A DNA stretch of 10,437 nt from the NCBI GenBank assembly GCA_938092195.1, contig CALKHD010000027.1, positions 1 to 10,437 of the forward strand, read 5' to 3'. Positions 1 to 7,337 of the stretch are shown here, piece after piece; position 1 is the first letter of the stretch, and each line of letters starts with the position of its first letter. The notes below the pieces were generated by a model. The model was not told the origin of the DNA and did not search any database. It saw nothing but the letters and a program-made list of their open reading frames with translations. Source of the DNA: an uncultured Flavobacteriales bacterium. GTDB taxonomy: Bacteria; Bacteroidota; Bacteroidia; Flavobacteriales_D; Sanyastnellaceae. The position numbers and the translations under genes were made by a program.

Positions 1-535
1 TGTTTTGGAACGGCTGAACGCCAATGGGGTCGAATTCACCACGGTGCCGAAAGACACAAGCCTGGTCGCAGAGGTGGCTCACATCTTGGACCACAAGGCC
101 TCTACTCGGCCATATGAAGGCCACCACTACAGAACAGTCAACAAGGTGAAACGCACCATGGAACAGGTGCAACTGTTCGCTGGTGACGTGGTCATCCCGT
201 TGGACCAACCGTGCGCCCGCTATTTGATTGAAACCTTGAGTCCAGAGGGGGTGGATTCCTTCATGGCGTGGAATTTCTTCGACAGTGCCCTCCAGCAAAA
301 GGAATACTTCTCCGCCTATGTCTTCGAGGAAACGGCTGCTGAATTGTTGGAACAAAACCCAGAGTGGGGAAGGGCTTTGGAAGAAGAGAAACAGCGCCTT
401 CTCGCCAGCGGAAGTAGCATGGGAGCCAGACAACAACTGGACTTCATTTACCAAAAGTCTGACCTTGCAGAAGGAACCTCCGATCGACACCCCATCTTCA
501 CCATTCCCGCAGGAACCCCCATTCCATTCCAATGA
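1..535 (+). CDS. M14-family zinc carboxypeptidase, C-terminal part (5' truncated)
   Basis: The frame is open from the window edge (first full codon at position 2) to a TGA at 533-535, giving 177 visible residues of a longer protein. I recognise the conserved C-terminal region of the large secreted M14-family metallopeptidases common in Bacteroidota. The segments that show this are EGHHYRTV, GDVVIPLDQPCARYLIETLSPEG, DSFMAWNFFDSALQQKEYFSAYVFE and QQLDFIYQKSD. The zinc-binding HxxE...H catalytic domain and the signal peptide would lie upstream and are not in the window, so activity cannot be judged here. Members of this family remove C-terminal amino acids from peptides, normally outside the cytoplasm. 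A TTG at position 5 could be mistaken for a start, but the homology-like sequence runs through it and the protein clearly begins further left. The stop overlaps the ATG of the next gene by 4 bp (ATGA), so the two are probably co-transcribed. The family call is from memory of conserved segments. Confidence 0.85.
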   Translation, partial: VLERLNANGVEFTTVPKDTSLVAEVAHILDHKASTRPYEGHHYRTVNKVKRTMEQVQLFAGDVVIPLDQPCARYLIETLSPEGVDSFMAWNFFDSALQQKEYFSAYVFEETAAELLEQNPEWGRALEEEKQRLLASGSSMGARQQLDFIYQKSDLAEGTSDRHPIFTIPAGTPIPFQ

Positions 536-1401
536 GCGACTTGCTTCATCAGGTGATTTCCGGATACCACCAGGCGGTGAGAACCTTGAGAAAAGAGGTC
601 CTGGACGCTTCACCCAGTCAATGGAGATTGGCCGCAGACACCGTTGCCCGGTTGTACATCGCACCCAAAGACTTGCGCATCGAACGCTTTGACTGGCAAG
701 GAATGCCCACTGAGTGCATTCGCCGGGCTTCCACCAAGGAGGACGCCAAGCCCATCATTTGGATTCATGGTGGTGGGTTCGCCTTCTGTTCTCCGCGCAC
801 CCACCGGGCTGCAGCTTCCGCCATTTCAAAAGTCACCCAACGTCCCGTTTGGTTGCCAGAATACCCTTTGGCCCCCGAGCATCCATATCCCGCGGCGCTA
901 AACGCATTGACCCACATTCAACAGGATGGCCCCATGGACATCATTGGGGATTCAGCGGGGGGCAACCTGGCCCTTTCTTGGGGGCTGAGGCGCTCAGCGC
1001 AAGACCGCTTGCTTTTGCTGTCTCCTTGGTTGGACCTGAGGGTCGATGCACATTCTGCCAAGATGAATGCCGCCGCCCACAGCGCGTTTGACCGAGAAGA
1101 CCTGAGGGAATATGCCTCCCTGTACCTCAAAGGACATTCGCCCACCCAAGAGGACTGCAGCCCTGTTCTTGCCTCAGACGTTGCACTTCGCGGAATTCAA
1201 TCGGTTTACATTGAATCATCAAAATCCGAATTGCTTCACAGCGACTCCCTCGCATTCACCAAACGGTGCCAAGATGCCGGGGTTTCGGTTGAACACCGCA
1301 TCGAAGACTCTGCACATCATGGTTGGTGCTTGTTCCCTGACTTGCTTCCGGAAGCCAAAAGAAGCGTCGAGCACATGGCCCGCTTTTTGGCCAACCCCTG
1401 A
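532..1401 (+). CDS. Alpha/beta hydrolase, HSL-type (acetyl-esterase-like)
   Basis: This is a 289-residue cytoplasmic-looking protein without signal peptide. It carries the hallmarks of the hormone-sensitive-lipase (family IV) esterases. These are the oxyanion motif HGGG at residues 79-82, the ALAPEHPYPAA-like segment near 113-122 (here PLAPEHPYPAA), the nucleophile elbow GDSAGG at 139-144 with Ser141, the probable catalytic acid Glu233 in SELLHSDS, and the probable catalytic His263 in AHHGW. Family members hydrolyse short-chain carboxyl esters; the natural substrate cannot be read from the sequence. The length is slightly short for the family (about 300 residues) but all catalytic elements are present. 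The ATG start is fixed by the 4-bp ATGA overlap with the upstream peptidase gene, suggesting translational coupling. The acid is Glu instead of the more usual Asp, a known variation. The TGA lies 7 bp from the stop of the convergent aminotransferase gene. Confidence 0.9.
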   Translation: MSDLLHQVISGYHQAVRTLRKEVLDASPSQWRLAADTVARLYIAPKDLRIERFDWQGMPTECIRRASTKEDAKPIIWIHGGGFAFCSPRTHRAAASAISKVTQRPVWLPEYPLAPEHPYPAALNALTHIQQDGPMDIIGDSAGGNLALSWGLRRSAQDRLLLLSPWLDLRVDAHSAKMNAAAHSAFDREDLREYASLYLKGHSPTQEDCSPVLASDVALRGIQSVYIESSKSELLHSDSLAFTKRCQDAGVSVEHRIEDSAHHGWCLFPDLLPEAKRSVEHMARFLANP

Positions 1402-1408
1402 ACCAGGT

Positions 1409-2602
1409 CTAATCGGACACTGAGTCCAGCGCCTCCAGAAGTGCGGCCAAAGCTTGATCCAATTCTCGCCGAGATGCATTGAGCGGTGGCGCCAATCGGA
1501 AACCTTGGGGACGGCTGAGAAACCAAAAACAAACCAAGCCTTTGGATCTGGCAGAAGCCACCAGCTTGGATACGCGCTCCGGTCCATCCAAGTCCACTCC
1601 AAGAAAGTGTCCCATGCCACGCACCTCGCACACGGCAGTATGGCCCGTTAAGGCCTGCTTCCAACGTTCTCCTGTGGCTGTGATTTCGGACAAATCCAAC
1701 TGCCCCAATTCTTTTAGAAACGCAGCCGAAGCCGCACAGGCCAATGGATGGCCGCCAAATGTGGTGATGTGGCCGAGTTTGGGGCTTTCCCGGAGGGCCA
1801 TCATTCGTTCCTTGGAAGAAACAAAAGCACCGATGGGCATGCCTCCCCCCAAAGCCTTGCCCAAAACAAGGATGTCGGGCACCACGCCTGTGTGCTGGAA
1901 CGCGTGCAATGCACCTGTTCTGCCCAATCCGCATTGGATTTCATCCAAAATCAGCAAAGCTCCAGTCTGGCTGCATCGCTCGCGCAGGGCAGTGAGGTAG
2001 GCCAAAGACAAGGGGCGAATCCCCGCATCGCCTTGGACAGTTTCAACGCACACTGCTGCCGTCCGGTGGGTGATCAGCGACAAGGCTTCCGTGTCTTCAA
2101 ATGGCAAATGGTGCACCTGAGGCAACAAGGGCAAAAACGCATTCCGGCGATGGGAGGGCGTGGACAGACTCAAGGCCCCAAACGTAGAGCCGTGATAACC
2201 TCCCATGACCCCAAATATTTCTTTGCGGCCTGTTGACCTTCTCGCCAGTTTCATCGCCCCTTCGATGGCCTCTGTTCCACTGTTCACGAAATAGACGGCA
2301 TCCAATGGCGTTTTGCTCAACCCTTCAAGCAAAAGGGCCGCCGCCCGGTCCTGCGGTGCTTGTGCGTATTCGCCATAAACCATCACATGCAGGTGTCTGT
2401 CCACTTGATCGTGAATCGCTTGACGAATGGCCGGGTGGCCATGACCCAGCGAACTGACCCCAATTCCGCTGACCAAGTCAAACAATTTTTCGCCAGACTC
2501 CGTCTCCAACCAGCACCCTTCAGCCCGAACGATTCTCTCGCCGAGTGGGTGAGGGGTGGTCATCGCCAATCCTCGATCGAGAAAACCTTTCGAATGGCTC
2601 AT
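1409..2602 (-). CDS. Class III PLP-dependent aminotransferase (acetylornithine/ornithine-type)
   Basis: This 397-residue protein is a fold-type I, class III aminotransferase. The visible signatures are the substrate/PLP segment LVSGIGVSSLGHGHP (43-57), NSGTEAIEGAMKLAR (107-121), LILDEIQCGLGRTG (217-230) with Asp220 contacting the PLP ring nitrogen, the Schiff-base Lys249 in LGKALGGGMPIGAF, and TTFGGHPLACA (280-290). The C-terminal GFRLAPPLN supplies the usual carboxylate-binding Arg. The family transfers an omega-amino group to 2-oxoglutarate. Acetylornithine, ornithine, succinyldiaminopimelate or 4-aminobutyrate are all possible donors, and sequence reading does not separate them, so I give no symbol. 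No other arginine, lysine or GABA genes are in view. The ATG at 2602 overlaps the stop of the GH92 gene (ATGA), and the N-terminus starting there matches the family's usual length. The internal ATG at codon 14 is less likely. This is the last gene of the minus-strand unit. Confidence 0.92.
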   Translation of the reverse strand: MSHSKGFLDRGLAMTTPHPLGERIVRAEGCWLETESGEKLFDLVSGIGVSSLGHGHPAIRQAIHDQVDRHLHVMVYGEYAQAPQDRAAALLLEGLSKTPLDAVYFVNSGTEAIEGAMKLARRSTGRKEIFGVMGGYHGSTFGALSLSTPSHRRNAFLPLLPQVHHLPFEDTEALSLITHRTAAVCVETVQGDAGIRPLSLAYLTALRERCSQTGALLILDEIQCGLGRTGALHAFQHTGVVPDILVLGKALGGGMPIGAFVSSKERMMALRESPKLGHITTFGGHPLACAASAAFLKELGQLDLSEITATGERWKQALTGHTAVCEVRGMGHFLGVDLDGPERVSKLVASARSKGLVCFWFLSRPQGFRLAPPLNASRRELDQALAALLEALDSVSD

Positions 2603-5600
2603 TTCAATGGCTCCAAGTCAAATTCAAATTCATCCGCAAAAACCCATGTTGGATTCATCCGACCCAAGTGCCAATCCGGAATCTCTCCTCCGTTGAAATG
2701 GGCCAATTCCAACTTCACATAGCGCGCTTCTCGGCTACCGGAAAAAGAAATCCGCTCGATTTGTGGTGTATAGTCTTCTGGGTCCATGCCGGTGCCAGCC
2801 TGCCCGAAGGCCTTAAAAACCTCGCCGTCCAACGAAACACTGCAGGTGATTTGACTCGGTGCCCAAATCCAAGACTTGACATCTTGCAAAACCCCAACGC
2901 TCATGCCGTTGACTTGGTAAAGCCCGCCCAGGTCTACGGTCACCTCAGCAGGTTGACCGTAATAGCCCTGCCAGTCCCCAGTTCTAAAATCAGCCCCTTC
3001 GCCTCGAATCCCGTCGATCAACGCCCGCTCACCACCTGCGGCATATTGATTGGCAAATGGATAGCGCACATCCACCTTGTAATCGGGATTCACCCTGGCG
3101 ATTCTGCCAGTAACCACAGCACTTTTACCATTCGCGGTTTCTGCGATCATTTGAATCACTTGTGTTCCATGCACCATCACAGGGCCATCCACATCCTCAA
3201 AGGGCTGCTGGGCAAGGGTTTGCAGGTCATCTCCCATGCGATAGCCCACAGTGGCTCCCTCATGAACACAACCAATGGACACCGACATGCTGTCTCCTGA
3301 ATAGCTTCTGGGGGCATTGAGGAAAGGCGCAGTCACGAATTCCTCATCCCCAAGCTCCCAATCCGAAACTGGCCAGTCTTTCTGTGGCCGTCCCCAACTT
3401 TCATCGCCGGCCGGATCATCTTTCAAGTCAAAGGACCATGTGCCGCCAGCCATCAACTCACTGTGGCTGACCCAGCTTCGGTTCAATGGCACCCCATCCA
3501 CACTCCATCCATGGACATAAATGGAGTTTGGAGATTCTCTTTTCGCTGTCATCCGCAAAGTCTCGCCATTGGGCAGGTCCCATTCAAACCCATCAAATCG
3601 TGGCGTGCCGATCACATATTGATCGGACCCAGGGGTGACCGGGTACAGCCCCAATGCACTCCAGATGTACCAGCTGCTCATTTGCCCGCAATCCTCATTT
3701 CCGCTCAGACCGTCGGGCTCGGCCGTGTACATCACGTCACAAATGCTGTCTACCAGCATTTGAGTGCGTTCAGGGTGGCCGGCAAAAGCAGGCAAGTAGG
3801 CCATGTGATGAGAAGGCTCATTGCCATGGGCATACTGTCCAATCAAACCTGTGATGTCGCTCTGATGACGACCGGACATGCGGCTGGACCCAGAGAACAT
3901 TTCCTCCAACATGGATGCATATCCCTCTGAACCGCCGAGCATCTCCATGTGCTTAGACACGTCGTGCGGCACAAAAAAGTTATACTGCCACCCGTTGGCC
4001 TCGGTGTACTCAAAAGTGACTTCGGTGGGATCAAAGGCCTCTCGCCAAGCAGCGCCATATCGCGGCTGAATGAATCCGTTGTCGGGGTTGAACAGGTTTT
4101 GCCATCCCTGCGCTCTCCTTCCAAAACGAGCTGCCACTTCATCTTTTCCCATGTCTTGGGCCATGCGTGCTATACAAGCATCGTCAAAGGCGTATTCCAA
4201 GGTCTTAGAGACACTCTCACTTTCTCGTTCCAGAGGCAGATAACCCAAACTGTCCCAAACGGGCTTGGACAATTCATTGGCTGTGGCTGCAGCCACCATC
4301 GCATCCAATGCCGCATCTGCATCAAAGCCCCGAAGGCCTTTGGCCCATGCATCTGCAATGACGGGCACCGCATGGTATCCAATCATACATCCTGTGTAAT
4401 TGCCTGCCAGCTCCCACATGGGCAACTGCCCGCCCTCTTCATACATGGCGATGAAATTCTGAATGAACTGCTCTGTTCGTTCGGGCTCCAAAACATTCAA
4501 GAGGGGATGTGTGGCGCGGAATGTGTCCCACAATGAAAAGACGGTGTAGCGAGGTGAGTCCACCTGCCCATTGTGAACTATCAAGTCCGTTCCTCGGTAG
4601 CGTCCATCTGCATCAGATGCCAAGTTTGGAACCGTTAAGCTGTGGTACAAACTGGTGTAGAATATGGTGCGTTCCTCGGGGTCCTTTTCTTGGATTCTGA
4701 TTCGCCCCAAGGCCTCGTCCCAGGCTTTTTCAGCTTGGGCTTTTGCTCCATCAAATCCGCCTGCATTTGGCGCCTCAGAATTCAAGTTGTTCAAGGCGCC
4801 TTCCACGTCAACAAAACTTAAAGCAACACGCGATTCAACAGACTTTACATCCTTAAAAATCAAAGAAAATACAGGGACAAAGGTCATCTCCTGATTCAAC
4901 AGGCCGTCCTCCCCATATTCCGCAGACAATTCGGCCATTTGATCCAGCCATTCAAAGGGCTCATCAAAGCGCATGGCAAAATAGACGTGCTGTTCTTCGG
5001 CCCAATTCTTGGACACCCTCAGACCCACCAATGTGGAGTCATCTACAGGATACATTCCATAGCTCAAAACATCATCTCGGTGCGCCAAATCCACCACAAG
5101 CTGAAGGGTATCCAAATCCTGCAATGTCCATCGGTGCCAACCCACCCGAGCCCCTGCCGTGACCTCCACAGAAATCCCGCTTCGCTCCAATTCACATGAG
5201 TAATGACCAGCATGTGCTTGTTGACTGCCCGGAACAAAACGATCGCGATAACGCTCTTGCCAAGTGGCACCAGTGTCCATAGGGCCAACAGTAGGCATGA
5301 GCAGGACATCTCCATAGTCACTCACACCCGTGCCCTGAAGGTGGGTATGACTGAACCCGTATACCACATCATCTGTGATGTGAAACCCACCGCACCCATC
5401 CCAACCCTCTAGACGGGTGTCGGGACTCACCTGAACCATTCCAAAGGGCACTGTTGCCCCTGGAAAGGTGTGCCCATGACCGCCCGTCCCGATGAAGGGG
5501 TCGACTTGCTCGCACAAGGCCGACGGCGGCGCCTCACAACCGAACATGAGCAACAAGAAGGGCCACAAAGACCTTTGAAGCAGGTTGGGGATTTGCGTAT

Positions 5601-5616
5601 TCATGGAGGACGTCAT
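2599..5616 (-). CDS. GH92 family alpha-mannosidase, lipoprotein, with C-terminal discoidin-like domain
   Basis: This is a 1005-residue exported glycoside hydrolase of family GH92, calcium-dependent exo-alpha-mannosidases that mostly cut alpha-1,2 linkages. The N-terminus has a hydrophobic stretch ending in LMFGC, so Cys27 is a probable lipidation site. The GH92 beta-sandwich starts at VDPFIGTGGHGHTFPGATVPFGM (from about residue 39). The barrel carries FSLWDTFRATHPLL, CMIGYHAVPVIADA, TEANGWQY (Glu539, likely catalytic acid), HGNEPSHH (597-604) and GNEDCGQMSSWY (639-650, Asp642 a likely base). About residues 760-840 resemble a chitobiase-C-like beta domain, and about 850-1000 resemble an F5/8-type C (discoidin) carbohydrate-binding domain, an accessory part that the core family lacks. 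The start at 5616 overlaps the upstream stop by 4 bp (ATGA). An ATG at 5604 is also possible, and one at 5688 would add 24 residues without a sensible signal peptide. The acidic signal that sends lipoproteins to the cell surface is not evident after Cys27, so location may be periplasmic. No SusC/SusD pair is nearby. Confidence 0.95.
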   Translation of the reverse strand: MTSSMNTQIPNLLQRSLWPFLLLMFGCEAPPSALCEQVDPFIGTGGHGHTFPGATVPFGMVQVSPDTRLEGWDGCGGFHITDDVVYGFSHTHLQGTGVSDYGDVLLMPTVGPMDTGATWQERYRDRFVPGSQQAHAGHYSCELERSGISVEVTAGARVGWHRWTLQDLDTLQLVVDLAHRDDVLSYGMYPVDDSTLVGLRVSKNWAEEQHVYFAMRFDEPFEWLDQMAELSAEYGEDGLLNQEMTFVPVFSLIFKDVKSVESRVALSFVDVEGALNNLNSEAPNAGGFDGAKAQAEKAWDEALGRIRIQEKDPEERTIFYTSLYHSLTVPNLASDADGRYRGTDLIVHNGQVDSPRYTVFSLWDTFRATHPLLNVLEPERTEQFIQNFIAMYEEGGQLPMWELAGNYTGCMIGYHAVPVIADAWAKGLRGFDADAALDAMVAAATANELSKPVWDSLGYLPLERESESVSKTLEYAFDDACIARMAQDMGKDEVAARFGRRAQGWQNLFNPDNGFIQPRYGAAWREAFDPTEVTFEYTEANGWQYNFFVPHDVSKHMEMLGGSEGYASMLEEMFSGSSRMSGRHQSDITGLIGQYAHGNEPSHHMAYLPAFAGHPERTQMLVDSICDVMYTAEPDGLSGNEDCGQMSSWYIWSALGLYPVTPGSDQYVIGTPRFDGFEWDLPNGETLRMTAKRESPNSIYVHGWSVDGVPLNRSWVSHSELMAGGTWSFDLKDDPAGDESWGRPQKDWPVSDWELGDEEFVTAPFLNAPRSYSGDSMSVSIGCVHEGATVGYRMGDDLQTLAQQPFEDVDGPVMVHGTQVIQMIAETANGKSAVVTGRIARVNPDYKVDVRYPFANQYAAGGERALIDGIRGEGADFRTGDWQGYYGQPAEVTVDLGGLYQVNGMSVGVLQDVKSWIWAPSQITCSVSLDGEVFKAFGQAGTGMDPEDYTPQIERISFSGSREARYVKLELAHFNGGEIPDWHLGRMNPTWVFADEFEFDLEPLK

Positions 5617-6164
5617 TTCTGTTTGAGGGTAGGCACAGGAGAGCCGGGCGGCACAGCCAACCCAGCAGGGTCTTTGCACACCATGCATTTCATGCGGTCA
5701 TGGAATCCAAAATGCTGAATGGACGGGGCAGGGGGAGACAAAATGCTGTCCAACGACATCTGCTGCACCGGCGAAAGAAAGTCAGATAAAAAGGCATTCC
5801 TTTCTTGCTTGACCTCCTTGACCTTTTGTTGAAGCGCCCCCACCTGAACCAGCAAATCAGACTCGTCCATCTCCAACCTCTCGAGAGAATCCACCCGCGC
5901 CTTTAACCCAAGGCTCTTTATTGCCGCCTGCTCAAAGGCCCCTACCCAGATTTGCTGCACAGCCGAAACAGGCTTAAAGCGGTCAATCAACGCATTCAAC
6001 ATCCTCAATTCAGCCCCATTGAGCGCAGAACTTGACGAGTCCGCCGCCATGACAGGCCGGGAACCCTGCCCAAGCACCGGCCCCATTGAAAAAGCCAGAC
6101 AACACACCAGCAAGCCATTGTAGGCCATGCGGACAAAACAAGAACGAGCGGAAACCGAGGTCAT
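5613..6164 (-). CDS. Small secreted protein with coiled coil and C-terminal CxxC, function unknown
   Basis: I do not recognise this 183-residue protein. A basic N-terminus followed by a hydrophobic run (about residues 15-32, ending VLGQ) looks like a signal peptide cleaved near residue 32, so the product is probably periplasmic or secreted. A Ser-rich linker follows (43-47), then mostly helical sequence. Residues about 85-125 show heptad-like leucines and charged residues consistent with a coiled coil. The segment FLSPVQQMSLDSIL (129-142) vaguely recalls the LTxxQ motif of Spy/CpxP-type periplasmic proteins, but this is weak. The end has HFGFH (151-155) and C160-M-V-C163 followed by a Pro-rich tail. 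No His follows the second Cys, so it is not a c-type haem site; metal binding or a disulfide is possible. The ATG at 6164 lies 12 bp after the upstream stop; an ATG at codon 13 is an alternative start that keeps the signal peptide. The stop overlaps the GH92 start (ATGA). Confidence 0.75.
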   Translation of the reverse strand: MTSVSARSCFVRMAYNGLLVCCLAFSMGPVLGQGSRPVMAADSSSSALNGAELRMLNALIDRFKPVSAVQQIWVGAFEQAAIKSLGLKARVDSLERLEMDESDLLVQVGALQQKVKEVKQERNAFLSDFLSPVQQMSLDSILSPPAPSIQHFGFHDRMKCMVCKDPAGLAVPPGSPVPTLKQK

Positions 6165-6176
6165 TCAGGGCACAAA

Positions 6177-7337
6177 TTACCGCCTCGGCTTGAGGTCCCC
6201 AGAAAGCATCCAATGAACGGCCTCATTCCATGGCGAAGACGACGTCACACACCCACCGCTGACGTCCAATTCATAACCATCCCCGTGGGCACCGCCTATG
6301 CGCGCCTCCCTGGTCGGAACCTCCACCACCAAACCTGACCCGGAGAGCTTCCGAGATACAGGTGAACCTGAGCAACCACCGGGGAACCCAAGAGGAGCAC
6401 ACCCAAACACTTTCCCACGCCCCGAAACCACCAATGCATCCACCAAAAGAAGCGAAGCACTAAAACTCAACCCATCGACCATCACGGACAAGGGGACATG
6501 GACAGTGCGCTTTGACCGAACCAATGCCCCATCCTCCACTGTCTCAAAAGGCGCCTCACCGCCCCAGCACCTCTCCGTCTCCAAAGGCCATTCCTCCTTG
6601 GATAAAAACAACCCAAGCACCGAATGCCTGCGAGAACGGTACCCACCGGTATTGCCTCTTAAATCGAGCATCACAGGCACATTGGCTCGACGGATTTTCC
6701 TGCGAATGCGCCTGAATTCCCGACCAAAAACAGAGGCAGAACTGGTGCCTAACGAAGGAATCACCCAGCGAACAAACGCCCCGTGATCCTCCAGCCGCAT
6801 TCCTGAAGCCGAAGGTGACTTTTCTGGCGCATGGCGCATTGCAGCCGTCATCGAGTCAGGCAAAATCTGGCCTGAACCAAGAACCCCAACCCAAGGCCAA
6901 GTGCGCTTGATCCACGCAGACCTGGCACTCTCTGGCAAGGCCAAACTGGGACCAAACCCAGACCATGAACCTCCAGTGAGAAGGTCGACGGAAGCAGGAG
7001 AGGGGGATTGGAGCCTGAGGGGCGTTAACAGATCGAACCTGACCCTCAAGTGAGCATCCCTCAAAGACCTCACCCAAGCATGCACAGCAAGCGCCCAATC
7101 CACTTGACTGACCCGGCCTGTATCCACAGCCAAATTCATCAGCGCATGCCTTGACGTCAACCGCCCTAATTCCTGACCATCTTGAGCGAGCACGGGCTCA
7201 ACCCAACTGTCCAGATCTACAATGTCCAATCTTCGCTGCTCTATGGACACAGGCTCCCATTGCCCAAAGCCCATCTGAAAGCAAAGAAGAGAACTGACCA
7301 CAAACAGCCATCGAAATACAGAAGGGGACAGAAACAT
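6177..7337 (-). CDS. S41-family peptidase-like secreted protein
   Basis: This 386-residue protein begins with a hydrophobic signal sequence ending about FQMGFGQ (residue 26), so it is probably exported. It resembles tail-specific/C-terminal processing peptidases of family S41. DAHLRVR (94-100) matches the catalytic-His segment of the tricorn-like branch (DGHT-like; His96), PVMLDLRGNTGG (221-232) is the strongly conserved core strand and glycine loop, and DGLSFSASLLLVDAL (288-302) carries the nucleophile (probable Ser293) in the place of the usual T-x-S-A. GRGKVFG (306-312) follows, as in the family. No PDZ domain is apparent between the N-terminal helices and the core, which is unusual for bacterial CTPs but common in the tricorn-like Bacteroidota versions. 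The substrate is unknown. The ATG at 7337 shares one base with the paaZ-like stop (TGATG); a TTG codon just before it is less likely as start. A TAA stop precedes the next gene by 12 bp. Confidence 0.8.
   Translation of the reverse strand: MFLSPSVFRWLFVVSSLLCFQMGFGQWEPVSIEQRRLDIVDLDSWVEPVLAQDGQELGRLTSRHALMNLAVDTGRVSQVDWALAVHAWVRSLRDAHLRVRFDLLTPLRLQSPSPASVDLLTGGSWSGFGPSLALPESARSAWIKRTWPWVGVLGSGQILPDSMTAAMRHAPEKSPSASGMRLEDHGAFVRWVIPSLGTSSASVFGREFRRIRRKIRRANVPVMLDLRGNTGGYRSRRHSVLGLFLSKEEWPLETERCWGGEAPFETVEDGALVRSKRTVHVPLSVMVDGLSFSASLLLVDALVVSGRGKVFGCAPLGFPGGCSGSPVSRKLSGSGLVVEVPTREARIGGAHGDGYELDVSGGCVTSSSPWNEAVHWMLSGDLKPRR

Noticed and set aside
1317..1934. Long minus-strand open frame of 205 codons
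   Set aside because: It is an alternative frame inside the aminotransferase gene, whose own frame has all class III motifs. The translation is rich in Arg, His and Cys and resembles no protein.
2545..3300. Plus-strand open frame of 251 codons
   Set aside because: It lies antisense to the 3' end of the GH92 gene and the start of the aminotransferase gene. Its translation has no recognisable motif and composition unlike a real protein.
3949..4536. Plus-strand open frame of 195 codons
   Set aside because: It is antisense to the conserved barrel region of the GH92 gene and its length is explained by that gene's codon bias.
5617..5688. N-terminal extension of the GH92 gene to an ATG at 5688
   Set aside because: The extra 24 residues would overlap the upstream gene by 76 bp and bury the lipoprotein signal. 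The ATG at 5616 with ATGA overlap gives a normal signal peptide.
5683..5700. CxxC in the small secreted protein as a c-type haem site
   Set aside because: The codons here read C-M-V-C-K, and the His that must follow the second Cys for haem attachment is absent.
6298..6786. Plus-strand open frame of 162 codons
   Set aside because: It is antisense to the S41-like gene. The translation is low complexity in Pro, Ser and Thr and has no start context.
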